Positions 1-11,580 of a DNA stretch of 64,000 bases are shown here, piece after piece. Under the pieces are notes generated by a model, which was not told the origin of the DNA, searched no databases, and was given only the letters and a program-made list of their open reading frames with translations. The translations under genes and the position numbers were made by a program. Each line of letters starts with the position of its first letter. The first letter of the stretch is position 1. This DNA is from Lineus longissimus (taxonomy: Eukaryota > Nemertea > Pilidiophora > Heteronemertea > Lineidae): NCBI RefSeq assembly GCF_910592395.1, contig NC_088311.1:18664501-18728500 (forward strand), given 5' to 3'.

Positions 1-3000
1 AAAATCAGATCTATTTTGCGATAAACATGTATTTTGCCATGGCAATCAACGCACAGGTGAGATGTTTAGGTGAGCATTTTACTATAAGAGATATCAACTT
101 TCATTGAGATTGACAGTTGTGTTTTTGGCCTTTCTTTAGAGATCACCTAATGAGCATGGCAACACCGACCTCACCCAGCTGATTGTTGGTAAAACGGACG
201 TGAATGACGATATTAGGTGTCAATAAACTATTTCCAAGACTCTGCAAGGGTGGTTTATAGACTCAGCAGGAATTAACGAACCCACTTTCGGACCAAACTG
301 ATGGGAAAATCACCCAATTGGCAAACGTAATGAAAACGTATGAGTGCCGTGGGTTCCTATTATACGTGACCTAAACCGGTCTTTTCGAAACTAAAGAACC
401 GAGCTGCTGCTAACATCGCATCCCACAACCTAAATGATGACCTCTCATCAGAGAAGAAGAATTTAAACGATGGCTACGCTCATTGATTTTGTTGAAGTTG
501 GCACGAACTGACTATTATCATCTTATGGGTTAATCAATGATGGAAGGTGTTGGTAAACGCTAAAATATGATTTCACGGCAGCCTGCGATAATGAGCACAT
601 TAAGCGTGATCCTCCTTTAAAATGACGTCGTTAAGTTGACAGTGAAAAAAATTCGACAGTGCTGGAGAATCGAGACGTTACCGAGAACCGGCAGGCACTA
701 AGAGGATTTCGGGAGAGTTGGTACTAATGGATTTTTTTCCCTTCGCCATGGGTTGATCAGTGACGAAATTTGTTAGCACGTTCTTCTTAATGATTCTCTG
801 TGGATAGCAGCTGGGCGATTTACAACGTACATTTACTGTTGTTGCTATTAGCTTGGTCGCAACTGCTAAAACCATCAATGCACCAGTTGAAAATACTCCC
901 CCCCCCCCCCGGAAAAAGTGTCCGTCCCTACAAAATGATAACGGTGTAAGGCATAATGGTTCTATCATAGACCATCGCCCCAACTACCCAACAGTATGAT
1001 TTGTGCCACGGATGCTCTGTTTTAGGGCTGTTTAAACATTTCCACCTGCAAACGGCGGGTTTGTTATGGTCTGACCAAACCCCTGCGGTAGATGATGCGC
1101 AGGCAGTAAAATTCTCCATTCTATACCTAGTCCGTGCAGTCTCGTTACTAAAAAGCTACCATCCGTTTAAATGTATCTTATTAGTTTAAATGTACCTTAG
1201 TCTAACAAACCGCTAAAGCAAGTATGTTTGCACATCCTTTGAAATGTCAAAAACGTGCGTGCACAAGAGCTAATGTTCTCCCAAGTTTTCCAATTAATAC
1301 ATTGCCATGGCAACGGAAACAAGTTACTAATTGATGTGAGATGTAAACAAACCCGATGACAGTGTGTAAACTTACTCCTGCAGTTCATGATTCGATGCTT
1401 TTGGTACTCACCTTTCGGCATGTTCGGGGCATTATCGCCTCCCCAGTGACACACCGCCTTGTATACCCAGATTTATAAGATAAAAGCCAGGATTGATCAT
1501 GTAACTCTTGAATTATTAAATTTTCCAACCCATTCTGACTTGGAAATTGCTTTCTGACATATCGTGAACTATTGCGTGACAGACCCTTACATGTCCTAAC
1601 AGTATCGAGCGCCGGTCGGTCGCGGCGAGGGATTGTTGATCTCGCCAATAGCTTCTTCTTAATATGATAAGCTCTTCGTACTGCTGTCTTGATACCTGCC
1701 TCCATCATCAGTGGAAAGCCAGGGATCCGGTTGGGTTTGCTGGACTATTCGTCCCTAGTGAATGGTGTCATAACTTTGGCTTCATTACTTAAAACTAAAT
1801 CTCAAGTTCACGATTGATCATGTAACTCTTGAATTATTAAATTTTCCATCACATTCTGAAAAAAGTCTAAATATTTGCTTTGAAGATCAGTCGGGAAGAA
1901 TATAGCTTCTGCGTTTGATACATGTAGCACTAGTGAGCGGTTTGCTGCGTGCCTAAATATGATACAGTTAATGGCTTGGGACCTTGCCGTGGTTGTTGGC
2001 AGAATGCCTCCATCTTCAAACCAACTGCTGCTTTTTAACACGTGTATTTGGAGATACACGCAGTACGAATCATGATAATTTTACGAGAGTTTACCGAGAA
2101 AAACAAATGTCTTTTGGCAGGCCGGACAGGCACGACTAATTTTGCCCATTCGCTCTAACATCTAATATTGCGCCAAATGAAACACGATTAAAGGAAACAA
2201 GTCATTCTCGGTGTAACAACATTGGCTACGAATGAAAAAAGCAACCAATTACTCTTTGTTTTGTTTTTATGCATGTGTCCCAGATATCGTGACCACATGA
2301 GATTAGTCCATGGCCTTTCTCTGTTTCGGCCGTTTTATTTTGCATTTAGCTATCGACGCGGTTCTCCAATTTGCTTGCTCTTATTTTGTTCTACGACTCC
2401 GGCTTTTTTACCATGACTTTGTATCTCTTAGAAAGAGCAAATCACAGGTTTTGAGAAGAGCTTCAGATGACATTTAATACAAACCTTCATACGTCCCGAA
2501 CCTGCTATAAACGCCAAGTCAGCATATCAGCTCATTGTGTGATCAGCATGTTAGTTGGCCCTGATTCTGTACGATGTGGCACTCCGAGGGATGATTCGAA
2601 TTGGTGGCTGGAAGTTTCGTGTAGATTTGTACAATAGGCGGATGAAGCAGTTACGAAACGTATATACTCGTCATCCGCAGCTCCTGCAGAGTTCTATCAA
2701 CGCTTGGTTTAATCCACCAGTCTCATGAGCCTATCATCATAAATTTTCGTGGATGAAGCTCTTTCATTATTTAGCAAGTTTAATTTCTGCTCTGATGTTT
2801 ATTGTGTTGGCAGCTGTGCATGTTGATGGCTTAAATGATGGAACTAACGATAATTCCTCGTTACTTTGCGCTTGTGATGTGATTTGATAATCTAATGGGT
2901 TCACAGTCTGTCATTTTCAACACTACATTTAGTTGTACAGTAGAAAAACTGTGTAACTACAGTACATGCAATCAGAGTGGCTTGGACCATATAATTAAGG

Positions 3001-4249
3001 GTGTCAATGAAAATGACGTACTTTCAAAAAATGGCTGTATTGTTTAGTTTTAGACAACTGGTGAATCTGTTGCTACACTTTAGAGAGATAAAATGTTTCT
3101 TTCAAACATCATCATAAGAGGCCAGTCTGACGACCTCTCTCAGGTCCAAAAACCTTCGAATCCAATGAATTACCGTTAAATAAAGACACCATTTTAGTAA
3201 CCAAGCCTAAAAAGTCGTTCATCTGTGACCATTATATAAAGCGAACAATAACTGTGTAAATGGTGTCCAAAAATGCCTTGCGAAGGATTTGGGCTTGCAC
3301 AATCTCCAAGCCTCATCACAGGCAACGGGTTCCTTTGTGAAAGACTACATGTAGCACCGTTTACTTGCGTACTTTTGCCCATCGGAGCAAATGCTAGTCA
3401 CATGTATCTTCTCATTGGGAGATTGGGGCTTGCATTACCGGACAAGAATGAAATCAACGCGTCAACGCCACACTCATTTTTAAATCCCTTTGACAGTAAT
3501 TGTTGCCATAGCGTTATTGGAACATTTTCAAGAAGGTCTTTGAAGAAAGAAAAATGCGTGCTTATAGCATTTTCTGTGCCCAAATCCTTTGCAAGTCACT
3601 TTTCTCACCCTCACGACTGCTCGAGCTGCCAGTGGGTGCCTTCATGGAAATCGATTGCTTGATTCGCGGGGTGTCCAAAAACTGCATTCGTCTATCAAAA
3701 ATGTTATTGATACACTCGGTAGTGTAACTTATCATAAATGAGGACATAATATTTTTATTTCTGCAGATCGGAAAAGAGCAAAGTACATTGTTACATGACG
3801 ACTCCTAATCAATAATCACTTGTGTCTAGTTAATCTTCTCTAATTCAGTCAACAGACAAAAATACAATCTTTGATGTTGCAGTACGCTAGCGATGTTTTG
3901 CTCCCGCCACGCCAACGCAAATGCCTGTCTCATTGTTATTCGACATCCTGATCTCGGAGTCAGACAATGGAATAGCCATTCGCGTTACCGTTTCGGGAGC
4001 TTTATGCGAAACTTCCTAATGCATATACATGACTGCAGCTTGATGCATGCAGCTATCGTCGTGAACTGTATCATACCAGAGCCTTAAATAATTAATATGA
4101 AAGACTCTAGGTCATACTATCATTAGATGATTCTTGTTGGTATGTTGGTCTGTTTGTACATGTGTGTTTGTTTTACAACTCCTCCCAGGTCGACGTCCTG
4201 TTTCCCACAAAACTTTACACTTCTATGTAATTTCACCGGCAGATTGTCT
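1..4249. other. Non-coding region, no gene recognised
   Basis: I see no open reading frame with family resemblance and no convincing exon on either strand. The stretch holds a poly-C run of 13 at 898-910 and a 37-bp exact direct repeat (listed separately). The short ORFs here have no recognisable domains. Confidence 0.5.
1491..1848 (+). repeat. Direct repeat pair, 37 bp exact, 321 bp apart
   Basis: The 37 bases at 1491-1527, beginning GATTGATCATGTAACTC, recur exactly at 1812-1848 in the same orientation. Similarity continues weakly for about ten more bases (CATTCTGA in both). The intervening sequence is not repeated. This could be a local duplication or two copies of one dispersed element. 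Confidence 0.8.
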
Positions 4250-5815
4250 TTGAAGGGTCGCGGTGGTCAAAGGTCAAATCCATTGGATGCTCTTTAATTC
4301 TGTTTCTACCAATGTTATCGTACAAGGCACTCCATTTCGGATAAAAGTGATAACTTGCAATATTTCGCATCATATATCAATTCTACTCGCTACCCAACTA
4401 CCCCTTTCCACCACATTAAACACTCCCGTCAGTCCGGGATAAGAACTCGAAGAAAAGAGATGATCAAGTAGGCGGCCAGCGCATTCACAATAAAGCAAAG
4501 AATGATGAAGCCTTTTAGTAACACGAATTGGTAATGATCAGATGTTGTGTTGCAAGTATAGTAAATAGTCTGAACTACAATCTACAATCTTGTATTACCA
4601 TTGGATGCTCCTTAATCGTCTCTGCCTACTAATGTTATCGGACCCACTCTTTACGGGACGCTATCATAGCCGGTCATTATCAGCAAGTGGCAGTTACTGT
4701 ATGGTGACTAGCATTTCGTCTGATACAAAGCAGGAGTGTTTACCAAATGGTGGATTGGGATGAGGTAAGTATTATTTGAGGAGGTTTTCTAAAAGGTTAG
4801 AGTAACATTTCTAGAGGGCGACGCCTGAACAACAACCAGCAACTGCTGGTGATGATCTGTTTTTAACCCCGTATGATAACACTGAGCGAAACATCCCGGG
4901 TACTTTATTTTTGAGTAAATGTGTAAATTTTCAATATTGCCCTCCATATCAATTCTACTCGCTTGCCAATTACCCCTTTCCGCCGCAATAAACACTCCCG
5001 TCAATCCGATATAAGAAGTCGAAGAAAGGGGATGATTAACTAGGCGGCCAGCACATTCACAATAAACATGATAAAATAACCACTGGATGCTCTTCAATCG
5101 TCTCTGCCTACTAGCTATCGGACTTTCTCTTTGCGACACTATATCATGGCACTCACTAGCCAGTTGCAGTTACTGGGTGGCGACTGGCATTGTGTTACTA
5201 ACTAGGTGTGTTAACAAAGTGGAATGGGAAGTAGGAACAATCCTTTGAGGATGTATCGCAAAAGGTGGGAGTAGCATTTCTAAAAGGCAACTTCTAAACA
5301 ACAGCTAGAAACCGTTGGTGGTGATCTGTTATCCATATCTATCAGATGATAATACAGCGAAATGCTTTCGGGAAATTCATTTTGGAAAAATCGTACAAGG
5401 CTCTTCATTTAGGATAAATGGGCGAATTTTGATACTCCCTATATTCGCTACCCAAATATCCTTTTCCGCAACACTACACTCATGTCAGTCTTGGATAAGA
5501 GCTACAAGAAAAGAGATGATTATGTAGTAGGCGGCCAGACCATTCTCAATAAAGCATGGTGAAGCCAATAAATAAGCAACACGAATCGGTACATATGTTC
5601 TTTTATGTTACAAGTATCACAAGAGTGTGGACTTCATTCTACGATGTTGTATTACCATTGGATGCTCTTTAATCGTCTCTGTATGGTAATGCTGTCGGAC
5701 CCTCTTAACGGCACTCTATTATAGCACTCATTAGCCAGTGGCAGTTACTGGATGGCGCCGGGTATTTCGTTACAAACTAGGAGCGTTCACAAAGTGGATT
5801 GGGAATTTTTTTGCA
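4250..5815 (+). repeat. Degenerate ~575-bp tandem repeat, about three units
   Basis: Three landmarks recur in the same order. CCATTGGATGCTC is at 4280, 4598, 5080 (one mismatch) and 5655. ATTCTACTCGCT is near 4380 and 4952, with a weaker match near 5440. GGCGGCCAG followed by TTCACAATAAA is near 4470, 5045 and 5530. GCAGTTACTG is near 4692, 5165 and 5741. Full spacing is about 572-575 bp. The middle unit is shorter (~485 bp) because it lacks the segment containing AACACGAAT that the first and third units share. Divergence between units is high, so the array is old. No coding potential is shared between units. Confidence 0.75.
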
Positions 5816-8800
5816 AAGGAGATTTTTTTATAGAATCGTCTCTTCTGAAAATACAGCAAGGCATAAGAACCATGCAAACCTGAATTACAGTTGTTCCAGG
5901 TTTTTTTATAAGTTTATAATGCTGAATGATGATTACTAACTTGACGAGAGATTAATGTTGATGGCCATCGGATCATCGTACATGTAGTCTGGTACATGCA
6001 TGTAGTAAGGCAAGTACCGTTGGGATGATAAAATCAACCAGAAGAACCATCGATGTAATATTTCCTAGTTGAATACGCTTGGAAGCTCCCTGAATAGAAA
6101 GCTTATTCTTAGATTGTCAATTATAGCAAGTATAGATTGATTAATCCAGTACTTAGTCATATACAGCTACCCTTGACCATGTTGACACAAGACCTGCTGC
6201 GGGACTGAGTACACTTTTGACTATTCTAACCATTTCTTCTTGAGGACGATAAGGACGATAATAGCGTTGGCGACTTCAGCAGCCTGGACTGGAAAAGCCG
6301 ATTCTAGAAAGGACATTATTGTACTCCCAGGCCGGGTGCCAGGCACTGTCCATGCAAAATACGAACTTTTACAAAAAAGGGCAACCATGAATGCAATATT
6401 AGACTTTAAATGTAAGCAAAGTAGTAGCTAACCGTCTTTTCTGAAATATTCCAACTGGCAGACATGTCCTCTTAACATCAAGACTCTCATGTCACCAAGC
6501 CATTTGCCATTGGAAAAATGAGAGTACTGCCAAGTGCTCCGTACGGTTACAGTTTTTAAGTGTTTGCTTGTGGCTAGTGGAATAATAGTGTCAGCTTACA
6601 GCGGAGACGTAGGAATATGAATTAAGGTCAAAATAGTTAGGAGCACGATACGGTTATGGCGGACCTCCAATAGGGAGGTTGGTAGACTACATAGTCCGCC
6701 ATTACATAGGCACGCCTACACCTCTTTTAGGCTTTTTAAAATTTGTGTCTATGCTTACCCTCTGTTTTTTTCCGAGATATTATGGTTTTGACTCAGTCTA
6801 GTCACTGGGTACCCTTGCTGCATTAGGTTCCCAACCGAGGAGTTCAAATGAGGACTTCGTTGCAGCCTCTTGAACCCCAGATTGATTTCTGTTCGACTGA
6901 CCGGAATTACTAATCATTCATATTAGAGCGCTTATGAGCAAGGCCGTTCCTGACACTAGCTGGGGAAATGTGATATTATATACAAAAGTACATGTGGAAC
7001 ACTTCACTGTTATTATCGACCATCTGGTTGAAAAGATACGACAATTTAGATGATGAAAATGATAACAATGGTAAGAGATGCCTCCTATAGTTTTCAAAGT
7101 TATGCTTAGAGATGACTGCATCATTTTTAGCCAACATGTTTACTAAGGACCCTATTGGTGACTTGAGTGCATGGCGCTTTCACCAAGGTCACCTGTCGTT
7201 AACAGGCAGGCGATCAACGCGAATCAGTTTTGCGGGAACTAAGACAATAAAAGCCATCGAAACTCTCATGTTCCTTCTCACCGCTCTCCTGCTTCAACCC
7301 CAGACTCAATCAGCATGCTCCCTACGCCAACTCATAAACCAGCGGGACAAACAACGCGGTACCGTATAACCTATTACTACGCTGCTTTCCTATATTGACT
7401 TCTGTATCGAATCTCGCCAACTTCCCCATCTCGCGAGATTAAAACAAAGACCTCTATAAATCCAATCACCGCCAGAACTGAATGTGTAATAATGATATAA
7501 ATGCCATCGTTTATTGGATTCGTTGGTATTTTTCAGATTTAACCAAGTGAGACCCACGGGAAATGAATAGCTAATATCTTCTGCCGTCTGCTGAATGTTG
7601 ATAATGGCAAACACGCAAGGGTGTAGGCTGAATACCAATTTTCTCCTCACTCGGTTGTCCTTTTCGTCGAGGCTGCATTTGCAGGGCATTTGTTAGGGAA
7701 AACTTAAAGGTAAGCTATGAATTCAATCGCTGAGGTATGAAGTTTGACCTATTGTGCACCAATATCTACATTGCTTGGTTCATCTCGGGCCAAAATAATA
7801 TGCAAAATGATAAAATCTAGATTTTAGTACGCGTATGGTTGCATATAGTCTAATTTCAGGATGGCAAGACAATAGACAGCTAGTGATGTGACGATATACA
7901 TGTATGTAATATGCGCATTCACGACATCTGTTCACAGACATCAGCCGTAAATTTATAAATGTCTCCTCTTCTGCACGTTTCATTATGCGACCTTGCTGTT
8001 GACAGTGTTGTATATACTCTAGGTTCACCGATCAAAGACCCGTTTCTGAACGTTCACGTCCTGCCTTAAACATGGCACTTGGTTGCTCGATGCCATTCAA
8101 AATGTTCCATTCGGATAGACAAAATGGGTTGACAACACGAATTTGTCTAAACGCCATCACGTTTCGGCCTGAACTTTATTTCGTTTTCGGAGGAAATTAT
8201 CGGCCAGTCTTACATTTGTGAAAAAAGAGTATTTTGATAGCATTTCACAAGTGTAGGGCTCATGCCCACCTATGCAATTGAGAGAGCGCTTGACGCAAAA
8301 TGGTGTTTTCGTCGTGATGAGTAATGCAGAAGGTCTACACCATCAGAGGGACCTTTTTACACTCATAACTACTCCGCCGCCGAAATCAACAGTTTTCATC
8401 ATTTTTTCATATTCTGGTACACAAGTTGAACTGATATCACTGACAAAACGAAAATAATGACACATATTATCTTGCAGGTCGACTGGGAGACATCCGAAGG
8501 GGAGATCGTCTACTAACATAGCATCACGTCAGGAGCTTACCATTAACGATACGCAGCATGGGAATTGTACGATGTTTGATTCACGTTAATGTCCCATGAA
8601 ACGAAGATGAGATTGCAATTGTATCATTTAGTTGTCGAGTAGTGTCTGGTAAAGTCGTTAAGATGGGTCGTTCCTTTGCTCCGTGACAGTCTAATATCAT
8701 CATTGATCAATTTTGGTGACAACTCGCGTTCATCCGTGTTTGGAGGTGAATCCGAGACATATTGAATGTTTGGTACATATTTCCGTAAGAATAAAGGACC

Positions 8801-8816
8801 CTGCAGCCTAATAAAT
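5816..8816. other. Non-coding region, no gene recognised
   Basis: No family-like ORF was found. A small imperfect hairpin lies at 6656-6702, where ATGGCGGAC pairs with GTCCGCCAT. Otherwise I see nothing. Confidence 0.45.
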
Positions 8817-9525
8817 ACTTGGGATAATGATTTAGATAACATCGGGCATTACATCGTTTCAAGGAATATTGGACGTTGTTGAATGCATAGTGCAATACAT
8901 TAGATAACAACGGAACTTGCGTCAAAGGATATTTAGTGCAAGGGTAGCACCTTGCATCAACGGGCTTTGAATGCATAGGGCAATAACTTAGATAACAACA
9001 GGCCTCGTGTCACGGGATATTGAATATTGTCAAAAGGTTTAGTGCATAGAACAATACTTTTGAAAATAACAGAACTTGCATGAACGTCAAGGGATAGTGA
9101 TCGAGATACCGGCATGTGAGTGCAATGAAAAAAGGTTGGACTACCGAAACGAAAAGAGTGTTGGCAACAATCGGATATCAAGGTAAGAGGACATTGAACA
9201 TTGATAGATGCATATAGTGTAATCAGTTGGATAACAACAGAATTTGTATCTAAGGTAAGAGAATGCCTAGCGTAATGATCGGATAACAACGATACTTACA
9301 TCAAACGATATTGAATGCAAACAGTAATCATGCATGGATGACGAAGGGCCTTGCATCAAATGATATTCAACATTGCTTAATGCATAGCGTAATCATTTGG
9401 ATAATTACGGAACTTTTTTCAAAGGATGTTCAGTGTACCTTTTAGAGTAATAATATGGATCATACCGGACCTTTGCATCAGCATTGATGAGTGCACAGGA
9501 TAAAAATAGATACACGTAACAGCGG
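8817..9525 (+). repeat. Degenerate minisatellite with a TGGATAACAACGGAACTT core
   Basis: Variants of GATAACAACGGAACTTGCATC recur about every 50-90 bases: near 8833, 8902, 8990, 9056, 9229, 9281, 9401 and 9456. They alternate with variants of TTGAATGCATAGTGTAAT. Spacing and sequence are both loose, so this is an old tandem array. ORFs across it on the minus strand are repeat-derived. Confidence 0.7.
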
Positions 9526-10115
9526 ACCTTTGCAGTAAAGAGAATTAAAAGTTTTGGTGATGGTTTAATTAACAATCTAAAGTTGCTGCTATGAAGGGAA
9601 ATGCATATCGAGTTCCAGTTGGATATTGCTAAAGACAGTGATCGCCTATTGATATTTCGCAAGTCTTGAATAAACGAAATTGGTGATATCATCAGTCAGT
9701 GTCGCCCAGAGATGAACTTTGGTTCGGAGATAGTCATCTTCTAAGGATAAATAACGATGGTAAGGATTTCAACAATTCAGGACGCTGGTTCATCGTCTTT
9801 CTTTAAATAACAAACTGCATTCCCCTCACATGCAGGTCTGTTCTTACAACCGTAAAGTCTTGGACCAATTTGATTAATTTATGTACGATTGGCAGTCATT
9901 TCATTCAGAATTTGCATATCATTTTCAATTCGATTGGATTCACTGAGAAAATATATCGTTTGTGTAATTTTTTTTCGGGTATATGATACTAGTACTCGCC
10001 TTGATATATGAAGTCATCAGTGCACATTTGATCGTTGCGCAAGTTTCACTTGTGAAAATCGTCATAACATAGGCTAGTTTGTGTTTATGATCAGAGAGGG
10101 AGCTGTGGGATAAAA
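9526..10115. other. Upstream flank of the TMEM74-like gene
   Basis: No other gene is seen. In the frame of the downstream start codon the last upstream stop is TAA at 10065-10067, with no ATG between it and 10116. A 5' untranslated exon could join here, but I cannot place it. Confidence 0.4.
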
Positions 10116-10562
10116 ATGGCTCCACCTAGCGAAAGCAAACAGACTACAAGAGATTGTAGCTCTTTCCGAGTAGACCCAAGAGACGACCCGTTGGATTGCA
10201 TCAGTATTTTTGCGTTGGTCGTTCTGGCCTGTGGTATCATTCTGGTCAGTGCTGGGTACCTTGTACCGCGGGACCACGCCATAGACCCGAAGCTTTCAGC
10301 TAGAGAGAACGAACAACTCGGCCTACATTATGCAAAGTTAGCTTCAGATTTGGATATCTGTATCATTACGGGTATGGTGTTCGTGGGCCTTGGCGGTGTG
10401 ACAATGGCGGTGTTACTTATAGCCGTCCTCTGCCGAGGCGAACTGAACGGTAGCCCACAACCAAAACGTCCATCGTACGGGGCACGGGAGACGACAGAGT
10501 CGTCTTCCACGAGACAGTTATTCCAAATGGCAGATGTAGAAAATGCTGGCGAAGGAAGATGA
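10116..10562 (+). CDS. TMEM74-family two-pass transmembrane protein
   Basis: This is an intact single-exon ORF of 148 aa. Two hydrophobic segments, about residues 29-50 and 81-106, are joined by a short charged loop. The TMEM74/TMEM74B signature is visible: YLVPRD right after the first membrane segment (48-53), SAREN (61-65) in the loop, and CRGE (106-109) closing the second segment. Family members (known for human TMEM74) sit in lysosome/autophagosome membranes and promote autophagy; that role here is inferred from homology only. The start has a strong context (AAAATGG) and an in-frame stop lies upstream at 10065. The protein is much shorter than vertebrate TMEM74 (~300 aa), because only ~28 residues precede the first membrane segment. 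An extra 5' coding exon cannot be excluded, but none is evident. Confidence 0.85.
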   Translation: MAPPSESKQTTRDCSSFRVDPRDDPLDCISIFALVVLACGIILVSAGYLVPRDHAIDPKLSARENEQLGLHYAKLASDLDICIITGMVFVGLGGVTMAVLLIAVLCRGELNGSPQPKRPSYGARETTESSSTRQLFQMADVENAGEGR

Positions 10563-10869
10563 TGATATTATATGGTTGTTGTAAATTCATACTGTGTCGG
10601 TTCAGTTAAATGACCAGGGCCATTTTCACGGTCTATTGACTTCGGGTTGGGGTTTATCTCATGAAAACTAGATGTGATTGCTTGGCCTTGCGAGTCAGGC
10701 TCAAAAAACTTGCCATGAATTTTCATTCCATGTCTGATTCTTAATATCGAAATTGATCCGACACGGTATACTGTTATAGTTGCACGTTTAATGTTTTGAA
10801 GCTGTTTTAATTGTATATTGTTGTTAATACGGGAGGATTTAAGATGCAGGCTACTTGTGATAGGTTGGG
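10563..10869 (+). other. Probable 3' UTR / flank of the TMEM74-like gene
   Basis: This is AT-rich sequence directly after the stop. No clear AATAAA signal is visible before the tandem repeats begin near 10870, so the transcript end is unknown. Confidence 0.35.
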
Positions 10870-11580
10870 TATCACCAAGTTGATATGAGGGAAGGGGGCG
10901 AAAAATTGGTACAGGTGATAGTTAAAGCAGATGAAACTTGGTCGACAACATGAGCAGGCTCAGTATTCGAATATATAGAAAAAGCAGATTGCCCGAGGTT
11001 GACATGGAAAGGCTGGCCTGGTATCAGGGAAAGGCCGGCGGGGAAAAGATTGGTACAGGTGATAGTAAAGACACATGGTAGAGCAGCGCAGGTCGACTTG
11101 GAAAGGTTGGATATTTGAAAAGGGGGTAAAAGATAGTCCAGATATAAAAGAGCTGATGGAACCAGGCCAGATCGACGTGGAAAGGTTGGGTATTCGGGCG
11201 AGGGGTAAAAGATTGGTACATATGATATTAAAAACCGAGGGAAGAAGGTCAGTGCGAGAAGGATTAGTATTTGGAACGGAGTCCAGATATAGCAATGGCT
11301 GATGGAAACAGGTCGAAAGGTGGAAAGACTGCATGGGACGGGTATCCGGCGAGAGAGGAATGAAAGATTGGTCCAGACTATTCTTTATTAATTTTTGGTG
11401 AAAATGACTGATAGTAAAAACAGACGAAACCCGGTCAACATGGAGAAAGGAGGGTATCTAGGAATGGGGTAAAATGATTGGTACAGATCTCGTAAAGCAG
11501 ATGCCCATGTCAACATGGAGGGAGGCTTGGTATCAGTCAAGGAAGAGGTGAATGACTGGTAAAGATTTTAGTATAGCCTG
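10870..11580 (+). repeat. Degenerate minisatellite 3' of the TMEM74-like gene
   Basis: A unit of roughly 75-110 bp recurs about seven times. One landmark, AGATTGGTACAG and variants, is near 10908, 11047, 11130, 11208, 11366, 11473 and 11553. The other, AGGTCGACATGGAAAGGTTGG and variants, is near 10997, 11090, 11168, 11311, 11432 and 11504. Each unit also has a GGGGTAAAAG-like segment. The plus strand is purine-rich. The spread of lengths and mismatches indicates an old array. Plus-strand and minus-strand ORFs over it are repeat-derived. Confidence 0.75.

Noticed and set aside
10960-11334. 124-aa minus-strand ORF over the minisatellite
   Set aside because: Its apparent repeats mirror the DNA tandem repeat, and it has no family signature.
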